NCBI GenBank assembly: GCA_963854565.1
Contig: CAWKZT010000119.1
Coordinates: 1 to 5,649, forward strand
Source: CAWKZT01 sp963854565
GTDB lineage: Bacteria > Actinomycetota > Acidimicrobiia > Acidimicrobiales > JAHEJN01
DNA length: 5,649 nucleotides
Direction of reading: 5' to 3'
In this document: positions 1 to 5,524 of the stretch, piece by piece
Numbering within the stretch: position 1 is the stretch's first letter
How the letters are laid out: each line of letters opens with the position of its first letter
Notes under the pieces: generated by a model
Told to the model about the DNA's origin: nothing
Database searches by the model: none
The model's input: only the letters and a program-made list of their open reading frames with translations
Made by a program: the position numbers and the translations under genes

Positions 1-184
1 CGACCCCAGCCGTCAACTCGATGACGAAATAGCGTTGCTCATAGTTCACGGCGCACTTCACTTGCTGGGACACGACCACGCCGAGGACCAGGAACGGGCC
101 ACGATGCGAAGCCGCGAACAGACTTTACTAGCGTCGTTATACCGCGCTGGCACGCACCCCGATGATCAATCGGTGCCTTCATAA
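1..184 (+). CDS. ybeY: Endoribonuclease YbeY, 3' part only
   Basis: The reading frame starts at base 2 and gives 60 C-terminal residues before TAA at 182-184; the 5' part lies outside the window. The visible protein contains HGALHLLGHDH (bases 47-79), which matches the YbeY/UPF0054 signature HGxLHLxGYDH with His in place of the usual Tyr. Its three conserved histidines bind the catalytic zinc. YbeY is a single-strand-specific metalloendoribonuclease acting in 16S rRNA 3'-end maturation and 70S ribosome quality control in the cytoplasm. The stop overlaps the next gene's start by one base (TAATG), so the two are probably translationally coupled. Position directly before a CNNM/CBS gene and era is the known actinobacterial context and supports the call. 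About 30 residues follow the motif, a normal short tail. Confidence 0.93.
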   Translation, partial: DPSRQLDDEIALLIVHGALHLLGHDHAEDQERATMRSREQTLLASLYRAGTHPDDQSVPS

Positions 185-1455
185 TGTCGACCTTGGAGGT
201 CGTTGCTGCCCTTGGGGTTGTGGTTCTGTTGGTGCTTGCCGCACTGCTCGCCGCGGCCGAGACGTCTATTACGCGCATGAGTTCGGCACGTGCTGACTCT
301 CTGGAAGAGGAAGGCAACAAGCGTGCGGCGCTGCTCAGTCGCATGATCGACGAGCGCGAGCGTTACATCAACCCGGTGCTGTTCACCTTGTTGGGATGCC
401 AACTTGGCGCGGCAGCGATTGTGGTGACGCTCGCCAATAACCATTGGGGCACCAGCGGTGTCCTCATTGCGTTCGCTTCAATGTTGGCGGTGGTTTTCTT
501 CGCCGCCGAGGCCATGCCTAAAGCAATAGCGTTGGCCGATGCCGATCGCGTCGCGCTGCGTACCGCTCCATTAGTTCGGGCTCTCGGTGCTGTGGCACCG
601 CTGCGGTGGCTACCAACGGCGCTGTTGTCGTTCGCTCCGGTGCGCGCCAGTACTGACGCCCCAGGCGGCAAAGTCACCGAAGAAGAATTGCTGTCTCTCA
701 CCTCCGAAGCTGCCGCGGCCGACAGCATCGACGACCGAGAACTCAAACTCATCGAATCGATCATTTCGTTCGGCGACACCATTGCCCGAGAAGTGATGGT
801 TCCGCGGCCCGACATGATCACCATCGAGCGGACCGACACGATTGCCACGGCCATAGAACTTGTTATCGAGCGCGGCTACAGCCGGTTGCCGGTGACCGGC
901 GACGACATCGACGACATCGTTGGATTGGTTCACGCCAAAGATCTCATGCGCGCCCAACGCGATGGCAACCAAGACGATGGCATCGAGACGGTCCAACGAG
1001 CGTGCAAGATTTACCCCGAGACAAAACGCATCGCCGAACTCATGCGCGAGATGCAGGCCCAGAAGTTCCACCTGGCAATCGTCATCGACGAATATGGCGG
1101 CACGGCTGGGCTGGTCTCCTTGGAAGATTTGATCGAAGAAGTTGTTGGCGAAATCGTCGACGAGTTCGATGTCGAGAATCCGTTGATTGAGAATCGGGCC
1201 GATGGCTCCATATGGGTGAATGGCCGGGTGACCATCGCCGACCTTTCCGACGAACTTGATGTCGAGTTGCCCGATGACGAATGGGACACCGTTGGCGGGC
1301 TCATATTTACTCGACTTGGCCACGTGCCAGAGGAAGGCGAGTCCGTCGACACTGCCAACTTTCGCTTCTTGGTTAAAGAAGTTGTTGGTCGTAGAATTGC
1401 TCGCGTACAAATAACCAAGATGATCGGATCAAACGATTCCGATGACCAGAAATGA
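184..1455 (+). CDS. CNNM/CBS-pair membrane protein (HlyC/CorC family)
   Basis: This 423-residue protein has the full family layout. An N-terminal CNNM (DUF21) membrane domain has hydrophobic segments at about residues 5-25, 62-84, 91-112 and a weaker one near 126-151. A CBS pair follows (about 204-260 and 268-325), ending in the hallmark IDEYGGTAGLVSLEDLIEE at 301-319. A C-terminal CorC_HlyC domain lies at about 335-412, including DEWDTVGGLI at 365-374. Characterised relatives export Mg2+ (or Co2+) and sense nucleotide through the CBS pair; old 'hemolysin' names are misleading. The GN motif usual in the second membrane segment reads GC here (71-72), and the GE-x-x-PK motif reads AEAMPK (108-113), so transport activity is uncertain. 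The ATG overlaps the ybeY stop by one base and has no Shine-Dalgarno sequence. The 3' end overlaps the era ORF. No exact gene symbol is justified. Confidence 0.92.
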   Translation: MSTLEVVAALGVVVLLVLAALLAAAETSITRMSSARADSLEEEGNKRAALLSRMIDERERYINPVLFTLLGCQLGAAAIVVTLANNHWGTSGVLIAFASMLAVVFFAAEAMPKAIALADADRVALRTAPLVRALGAVAPLRWLPTALLSFAPVRASTDAPGGKVTEEELLSLTSEAAAADSIDDRELKLIESIISFGDTIAREVMVPRPDMITIERTDTIATAIELVIERGYSRLPVTGDDIDDIVGLVHAKDLMRAQRDGNQDDGIETVQRACKIYPETKRIAELMREMQAQKFHLAIVIDEYGGTAGLVSLEDLIEEVVGEIVDEFDVENPLIENRADGSIWVNGRVTIADLSDELDVELPDDEWDTVGGLIFTRLGHVPEEGESVDTANFRFLVKEVVGRRIARVQITKMIGSNDSDDQK

Positions 1456-2383
1456 ACAAGTAATGAGTGAAGAAACAAACGACCTTGATGCCATGTTGGC
1501 TGCGGCGAACATGGGTGTGGGAGACGAACCGGCCGGGTTTAGATCGGGTTTTGTGACCTTTGTCGGCCGTCCCAATGCCGGCAAATCCACGTTGATGAAC
1601 AAGATTCTGGGAGAAAAGGTGGCCATTGTTTCCAACAAGCCGCAAACCACTCGCAACCAGATCCGTGGCATTCTCGACCGCGAGGATGCCCAAGTTGTTT
1701 TTGTTGATACGCCAGGTATTCACAAGCCACGCTCGGCGTTCAACGAGAAACTCAACGAGGCGGCCACAAGCGCAACCGGCTCGGTCGATGTCGTGTGTTT
1801 TGTCATTGATGCCTCGGCACCGTACGGACGCGGCGATCAATACATCGCGGAAAACCTTGGACCCAACACGATTGTTGTACTCACCAAGGCCGACCGCACT
1901 AAACCTGATCGCATGGTCGACCAGCTAGCCAAAACCGGAACGCTGGAGTTCGCCGAGTATTTCCCCGTCTCGGGAAAGACAGGCGACGGTGTCGATGCGT
2001 TGGTCGAGCATCTCATTTCGAAGCTGCCCGAAGGTCCCCGGCTATACCCAGTGCAGACGATCACCGACCAACCCGACGCGTTCTGGGTGGCCGAGTTAGT
2101 CCGCGAACAACTGTTGCGTATCACACGCGAAGAACTGCCGCACTCGATTGCTTGTGTGGTTACCGAGTGGCGCTGGCCCTATATCCGCATAGAGATTCTT
2201 GTGCAGCGCGATAGCCAAAAAGGCATCGTCATTGGCAAGAAGGGTTTGGTTCTCAAAGAAGTGGGCGAGGCCGTGCGCAAGCAACTTAAAGACGGCGCGT
2301 TCGTCGACCTTCACGTCAAGGTGCAAAAGGACTGGCAAGACCGTCCCGAGCGCCTCGGCTACGGCACCGACCCCGACTTCTAA
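1442..2383 (+). CDS. era: GTPase Era
   Basis: Era is a Ras-like GTPase that binds the 3' end of 16S rRNA and acts in 30S subunit maturation. All GTPase motifs are visible in the 313-residue product: G1 GRPNAGKS (42-49), G2 QTTR (68-71), G3 DTPG (89-92), G4 TKAD (148-151, in place of NKxD) and G5 SGK (177-179, in place of SAK). The C-terminal KH RNA-binding domain follows, with GIVIGKKG (261-268), LKEVG and the typical ending VKVQKDWQDRPERL. Length is near the usual 300. The start is uncertain: ATG 1442 overlaps the upstream gene by 14 bases, while ATG 1463 (residue 8) would begin 7 bases after that gene's TGA. Neither has a Shine-Dalgarno sequence, so coupled re-initiation is likely. About 35 residues precede the GTPase core from the first start, longer than I expect for this family. 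Confidence 0.96.
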   Translation: MTRNEQVMSEETNDLDAMLAAANMGVGDEPAGFRSGFVTFVGRPNAGKSTLMNKILGEKVAIVSNKPQTTRNQIRGILDREDAQVVFVDTPGIHKPRSAFNEKLNEAATSATGSVDVVCFVIDASAPYGRGDQYIAENLGPNTIVVLTKADRTKPDRMVDQLAKTGTLEFAEYFPVSGKTGDGVDALVEHLISKLPEGPRLYPVQTITDQPDAFWVAELVREQLLRITREELPHSIACVVTEWRWPYIRIEILVQRDSQKGIVIGKKGLVLKEVGEAVRKQLKDGAFVDLHVKVQKDWQDRPERLGYGTDPDF

Positions 2384-2407
2384 CCCAAGGCCACCCCTCC
2401 GACCAAT

Positions 2408-2458
2408 CGTTCTAGGAGTGGGCAAGCTGCGTACCGCAGCTCGCCCACTCCGAGAACG
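2408..2458. terminator. Long hairpin after era (copy 1), candidate terminator
   Basis: A near-perfect 51-nt inverted repeat starts 24 bases after the era stop. From outside in it has 6 paired bases (CGTTCT/AGAACG), an A-G mismatch, 9 pairs (GGAGTGGGC/GCCCACTCC), an A-C mismatch, 7 pairs (AGCTGCG/CGCAGCT) and a TAC loop at 2432-2434. That gives 22 Watson-Crick pairs in a symmetric 24-3-24 arm layout. Position and stability suggest a transcription terminator or 3'-end stabiliser acting from either side. No T-run follows on either strand, so it is not a textbook intrinsic terminator. U-less terminators have been proposed in actinobacteria, but the function is inferred. Confidence 0.55.
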
Positions 2459-2523
2459 CGATCGTCCGCCCACCGCCGGAACGGTGTGGTGGTGTGGAAC
2501 TCGGTGGCGCACCACCCAAACTT

Positions 2524-2574
2524 CGTTCTAGGCGTAGCGCGTGTGCGTACCGCACTGCGGATACGCCGAGAACG
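2524..2574. terminator. Long hairpin after dinG-type gene (copy 2), candidate terminator
   Basis: This second 51-nt inverted repeat has the same 24-3-24 layout as copy 1 and lies 45 bases beyond the stop of the minus-strand helicase gene. It shares the outer CGTTCTAGG and CCGAGAACG and the core TGCGTACCGCA around the TAC loop (2548-2550). Its stem is weaker: 6 pairs, the same A-G mismatch, 6 pairs (GGCGTA/TACGCC), an irregular middle that can form CGC/GCG with small bulges, then 5 pairs (GTGCG/CGCAC). No T-run follows on either strand. It is placed to end helicase transcription, or to act as a back-up for era read-through; this role is inferred. Confidence 0.5.
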
Positions 2575-2619
2575 GTTTGTGGTGAGGTGTGGTGGTGGTG
2601 GTGTGGAACTGGGTGCGCG

Positions 2620-4509
2620 TTACTCGTTGGCGTCGCGTAGCTCGCGTAGGAATGCTGCTGCTTCTTCGTGTTTGCCGGTTCGTTTAAATGGCGGCAGCGC
2701 GTTGATGAGTTCCCAGCGGTAACTGCGTGAGGTTGCCAGGCGCGAGTCGAGCACGGCGACGACACCTTTGTCGTCGCCTCGACGGATCAGGCGGCCTGCG
2801 CCCTGGGCTAACAACATGGCGGCGCGAGGTAGATCTACTTGCCCGAAAGCACCTGAGCCGATTTGGTCTCGGCGCGCTTGCAATAGCGGATCGTCGGGTC
2901 GGGGGAACGGTATGCGGTCAATGATGACCAGTGACAGCGATGGGCCGGGAACATCGACACCTTGCCAGAAACTCATCGTGGCAAACAGTGACGCCTCGGG
3001 GTCTTCGCTAAAGGCATCGATAAGTGCCATCTTGGGCATATCTGACTGCGTGTGCACCGGCCAAGGTAGGCGACCATCTAAGTGATCGGCGGCGGCGTTC
3101 ATGGCCCGCCAGCTGGTGAACAAGGCCAAGGTCCGTCCGCCGGCCGCCACGATGAGTTTCTCAATCTCGGCGTGCTTGGCATCTTCGTATTCGGGTGACT
3201 TGGGGTTGGGCATTTCGGAAGGGCAGTACAACATGGCGTTGTTCTGGTAGTCGAACGGACTGCCTACATCGAGCTGGATGAAGTCGTTACGGTGCATACC
3301 CAAACGTTTGTCGATGTTGGTGGGCAAAGTGGCACTCGTGAGGATTGCGGTGACCTCGGGCCACAGGGTTTCGGCCAGCACGTTAGAAACATCGATGGGT
3401 GCGATACGAAGTTCAGGACGCCGCCCGCCCACGACCCACGCCACATGGGTTGCAGGAATATCGAAAGCTTGCTGAATGTCGTCAACGAGCGACGTGGCGG
3501 CTTTGGTGGCTCTCTGGGCCCGTGAGCGAGCTTCCTCAGGCGCATCTTTGGGAATGTTGCGGGCCGCGGTGATCACCTGGTTGGCTCGCTCTTGGCCCAG
3601 CATGAGGGCATTGGCCAACACGGGAGAGGCGGCCGGAGTGACAGGTTTGTCAGCGTGATCTTCGAGTGCAACTTCGAGACTGTCTGCGCTGGCATGCAGA
3701 TCGGCTATCAACTGGGGGTCATCGAATATGGACTGCACATTGTTGGCCAACGAGCTGAACCGACCGGGGCTCAGCGTTAGTCCAGCCGTATTTGAGATGA
3801 CCTCTTCCAGCTGATGGGCTTCGTCGATAACGACCAGATCGTGCTCAGGGAGCACAGCGTTCTCCGACGCCAAGTGGGCTCCGTAGAGGTGCGTGTTCAC
3901 CACGATGATGTCGGCTGCTGCGGCTCTGGCCTTGGCCAGTTCGGTGAAGCAACTAGCGCCTTGCGGGCAATTGGTAGCTCCGGGACATTCGCGCGGGCCA
4001 ACGCTTACCGCTGCCCACGCCTTGGTAGACGGCTCCACCTTGAGTTCGGCCCGATCGCCGGTGTTGGTTTCTTTAGCCCACTCGGCCAGAACTTCAAGTT
4101 CGGCGGACATGCCTTCGCTTACGCCGTCGAGTTCTAGTTGGTCATCGGCCTCTTGCTCGACCAGCTTCTGGCAACAAATGTAGTTTGCGCGACCCTTGAG
4201 TACAGCAAAGGTTACCGACGAGTCCAAAGCCGCTTTTACGTGCGGCAAGTCCTTGCCGGCCAACTGGTCTTGTAGCGCCTTGGTAGCCGTGGAAATTACC
4301 GCTTTTCGCCCCGACAGGAACAGCGGTACCAGATAGGCGAGCGACTTTCCGGTACCCGTACCGGCCTGCACAATGAGGTGGCGCTCCTCGTCGATAGCGT
4401 CGGCAACCGCCGCACACATTTGGGCTTGTCCATCACGGCGTTCACCGCCGCCTATCAGCGAAGCAGTGGCAGCGTCGAGCGCGCTAAGAACATCAGAGGA
4501 TTGGGACAT
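2620..4509 (-). CDS. dinG: DinG/YoaA-type iron-sulfur ATP-dependent DNA helicase
   Basis: The 629-residue product is a complete XPD/DinG-type superfamily 2 helicase that unwinds DNA 5'-to-3' and acts in repair and in resolving replication or transcription obstacles. Motifs in order are RDGQAQM (25-31, Q-like), Walker A AGTGTGKS (49-56), STATKALQDQL (73-83), Walker B DEAH (229-232), TSATL (391-395), SFWQGVDVPG (513-522) and motif VI QGAGRLIRR (569-577). Cysteines 112 or 113, 175, 181 and 187 between Walker A and DEAH fit the four ligands of a 4Fe-4S cluster. There is no N-terminal exonuclease domain as in some Firmicute DinG proteins, and the length is close to YoaA and shorter than E. coli DinG, so the exact ortholog is open. 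The ATG lies 36 bases downstream of a small membrane-protein gene, probably co-transcribed, with no Shine-Dalgarno sequence. It converges on era. Confidence 0.93.
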   Translation of the reverse strand: MSQSSDVLSALDAATASLIGGGERRDGQAQMCAAVADAIDEERHLIVQAGTGTGKSLAYLVPLFLSGRKAVISTATKALQDQLAGKDLPHVKAALDSSVTFAVLKGRANYICCQKLVEQEADDQLELDGVSEGMSAELEVLAEWAKETNTGDRAELKVEPSTKAWAAVSVGPRECPGATNCPQGASCFTELAKARAAAADIIVVNTHLYGAHLASENAVLPEHDLVVIDEAHQLEEVISNTAGLTLSPGRFSSLANNVQSIFDDPQLIADLHASADSLEVALEDHADKPVTPAASPVLANALMLGQERANQVITAARNIPKDAPEEARSRAQRATKAATSLVDDIQQAFDIPATHVAWVVGGRRPELRIAPIDVSNVLAETLWPEVTAILTSATLPTNIDKRLGMHRNDFIQLDVGSPFDYQNNAMLYCPSEMPNPKSPEYEDAKHAEIEKLIVAAGGRTLALFTSWRAMNAAADHLDGRLPWPVHTQSDMPKMALIDAFSEDPEASLFATMSFWQGVDVPGPSLSLVIIDRIPFPRPDDPLLQARRDQIGSGAFGQVDLPRAAMLLAQGAGRLIRRGDDKGVVAVLDSRLATSRSYRWELINALPPFKRTGKHEEAAAFLRELRDANE

Positions 4510-4545
4510 CGCTGTCGCACACTACTGCCAAGGAGCGAGGGACGA

Positions 4546-4698
4546 CTACAAGGCGCCGGTGACGGCTAGAGCCGTCACGACAAGTAGGCCACATACCGCC
4601 AGGCCGTACAAAACTTGGATGGGTGACCAAATGCGTATGGGCTTCTTGCCATGCATATAACGCATGCTCTCAACCCATTCGGCGGTGTCTGCACTCAT
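4546..4698 (-). CDS. Small single-pass membrane protein, unknown function
   Basis: I do not recognise this 50-residue protein. Residues 1-25 are polar, with a basic patch HGKKPIR at 16-22. Residues about 27-49 (starting QVLYGLAVCGLLVVTALA at 28) form one clear hydrophobic helix reaching almost to the C-terminus. The positive-inside rule predicts the N-terminus in the cytoplasm. The frame stays open up to an ATG at 4770, giving 74 residues that would overlap uppS by 10 bases. I prefer ATG 4698 because a TANNNT -10-like box ends 7 bases upstream, as in leaderless transcripts, and because the extra residues would run through the divergent promoter. It lies 36 bases before the helicase gene on the same strand and is probably its operon leader. 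The ORF is short and lacks a known domain, so its coding status is plausible rather than proven. Confidence 0.55.
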   Translation of the reverse strand: MSADTAEWVESMRYMHGKKPIRIWSPIQVLYGLAVCGLLVVTALAVTGAL

Positions 4699-4705
4699 GG
4701 AGAAA

Positions 4706-4711
4706 AGGCTA
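4706..4711 (-). promoter_or_regulatory. Candidate -10 box for small membrane protein and dinG-type gene
   Basis: On the minus strand TAGCCT fits the actinobacterial -10 consensus TANNNT. Seven bases (TTTCTCC) separate it from ATG 4698, so transcription could start at the A of the start codon and give a leaderless mRNA. No good -35 is visible at the expected place, which falls in the inverted repeat at 4719-4741. TANNNT is a loose pattern, so position carries most of the weight. Confidence 0.4.
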
Positions 4712-4718
4712 ATCCACA

Positions 4719-4741
4719 AGGGTTCGCCGACGGTGGACCCT
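4719..4741. promoter_or_regulatory. Inverted repeat centred between divergent promoters, candidate operator
   Basis: The arms AGGGTTCGCC (4719-4728) and GGTGGACCCT (4732-4741) surround a GAC spacer. Eight of ten positions are Watson-Crick complementary and the other two are G-T. The centre, base 4730, is exactly midway between the outer edges of the two candidate -10 boxes (4706 and 4754), and the repeat covers the region where both -35 elements should lie. This suits a dimeric regulator controlling both transcription units, but no regulator gene is in view and the role is inferred. Confidence 0.4.
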
Positions 4742-4748
4742 AAGGCGG

Positions 4749-4754
4749 TAGTTT
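4749..4754 (+). promoter_or_regulatory. Candidate -10 box for uppS
   Basis: TAGTTT matches TANNNT and lies 6 bases (TCCATC) before the GTG at 4761, so the uppS mRNA could be leaderless. A Shine-Dalgarno-like AAGGCGG at 4742-4748 is 12 bases from the GTG, too far to be ideal. The -35 is weak at best (CCGACG at 4727-4732, 16-base spacing). The box mirrors the one serving the opposite strand. Confidence 0.4.
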
Positions 4755-4760
4755 TCCATC

Positions 4761-5510
4761 GTGAGTTCACTTAAGCCTGACGTCGCTGCCAATATCGCCG
4801 CCGCGCAACTCGACCCCGATCGTATGCCTGATCACATTGCCTGCGTAATGGATGGCAACGGCCGCTGGGCCCAGGATCGGGGACTGAAGCGCACCGAGGG
4901 GCACACCAAAGGCGAACTAGCGTTGTTCGATACCTTGGAAGCGGCCCGCCAACTTGGTACAGGGTGGTTCACTGTCTATGCCTTCTCGACGGAGAATTGG
5001 AAACGACCCAAGGCCGAGGTCAAGTTTCTCATCAACTACAGCCGCATAATTCTTGACCGGCGGCGTGAAGAACTCCATGAGCGCAACATTCGTATTCGGG
5101 TTATTGGGCGGCGCGATTGGCGAGTGCCCAAGGGTGTTCTGAAGCGCATCGAACGAGCCGAAGAACTCACGCAGGACAATACGGGCACCACTTTTACCGT
5201 GGCTTTCAACTACGGCGGCCGAACCGAAATCGTTGATGCTGTTCGGGCAATCGTTGACAGTGGCAAGACGGGTCAAAAAATCACGGAGAAGCTTATTGCC
5301 CAGCATCTTTACGATGCCGAAATGCCCGACGTCGATCTCATGGTGCGCACGTCCGGCGAACAACGGATATCGAACTTCTTGTTGTGGCAGTTGGCCTACG
5401 CCGAGTTGGTGTTTACCCCGACCTTGTGGCCCGACTTTGGCCATGACGCGCTGGTCGACGTAATCGGCCAGTATCAAGGAAGAGATCGGCGCTACGGAGT
5501 CCTGTCCTAG
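4761..5510 (+). CDS. uppS: Polyprenyl (undecaprenyl-type) diphosphate synthase, cis-prenyltransferase
   Basis: The enzyme adds isopentenyl diphosphate units in cis to a prenyl diphosphate primer, making the C50-C55 lipid carrier for peptidoglycan and other cell-wall precursors on the inner face of the membrane. The 249-residue product has the family signatures: MDGNGRWAQDRGLKR (30-44) with catalytic Asp31, GH at 47-48, AFSTENWKRP (74-83), FNYGGRTEI (149-157) and RTSGEQRISNFLLWQ (196-210), which binds the homoallylic substrate. It ends with RDRRYG. Length is typical for UppS. The start is GTG 4761, about 22 residues before the conserved PDHIACVMDGNGRW. In actinobacteria the product may be decaprenyl (C50) rather than undecaprenyl (C55), and chain length cannot be read from sequence by eye. 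It diverges from the small protein/helicase pair and runs 14 bases ahead of recO, probably in one operon. Confidence 0.95.
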   Translation: MSSLKPDVAANIAAAQLDPDRMPDHIACVMDGNGRWAQDRGLKRTEGHTKGELALFDTLEAARQLGTGWFTVYAFSTENWKRPKAEVKFLINYSRIILDRRREELHERNIRIRVIGRRDWRVPKGVLKRIERAEELTQDNTGTTFTVAFNYGGRTEIVDAVRAIVDSGKTGQKITEKLIAQHLYDAEMPDVDLMVRTSGEQRISNFLLWQLAYAELVFTPTLWPDFGHDALVDVIGQYQGRDRRYGVLS

Positions 5511-5524
5511 ATGCGGTCATTTTC

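Larger units (their letters stand above)
2408..2619. repeat. Two tandem copies of a composite hairpin plus GT-rich unit
   Basis: The 236-base gap between the convergent era and dinG-type genes holds two diverged copies of one unit. Each starts with a 51-nt palindrome (2408-2458 and 2524-2574, 116 bases apart) and continues into a GGT/GTG-rich tail ending in GTGTGGAACT (2492-2501 and 2601-2610), then CGGTGGCGC or GGGTGCGC. The distance from palindrome to tail block is 7 bases shorter in the second copy, so the units are related but not identical. No open frame here looks coding. The strand is left open because the palindromes read almost the same on both strands, though the tails give both units the same orientation. 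The duplication is seen directly; whether the unit is repeated elsewhere in the genome is unknown. Confidence 0.8.

Noticed and set aside
610..1410. Long minus-strand open frame of 266 codons inside the CNNM-type gene
   Set aside because: It is antisense to a gene with clear CBS and CorC_HlyC motifs, has no recognisable domain, and arises from the codon bias of the plus-strand gene.
1452..1455. ATGA overlap at the end of the CNNM-type gene as the era start
   Set aside because: ATG 1452 is not in the era frame; the in-frame starts are 1442 and 1463.
2408..2574. Reading the palindromes as a CRISPR array or insertion-sequence ends
   Set aside because: There are only two copies, each internally self-complementary over its full length, with no regular spacer structure, no transposase and no visible target-site duplication.
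2412..2765. Minus-strand open frame of 117 codons running through the hairpin repeats into the helicase gene
   Set aside because: It crosses two palindromes and a GT-rich repeat, is very rich in His/Thr/Pro/Ser from the repeat composition, and overlaps the helicase 3' end in another frame.
4519..4524. TAGTGT on the minus strand upstream of the helicase ATG as a separate promoter
   Set aside because: It matches TANNNT but is 9 bases from the ATG, has no -35, and lies only just after the small protein gene. The pattern is too loose to count without positional support.
4546..4770. 74-codon version of the small membrane protein starting at 4770
   Set aside because: It would cross the candidate divergent promoter and overlap the uppS start by 10 bases. 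The ATG at 4698 has a -10-like box at leaderless distance, so the shorter form is preferred, not proven.
4917..5477. Minus-strand open frame of 186 codons inside uppS
   Set aside because: It is antisense to all uppS signature motifs and shows no family resemblance of its own.
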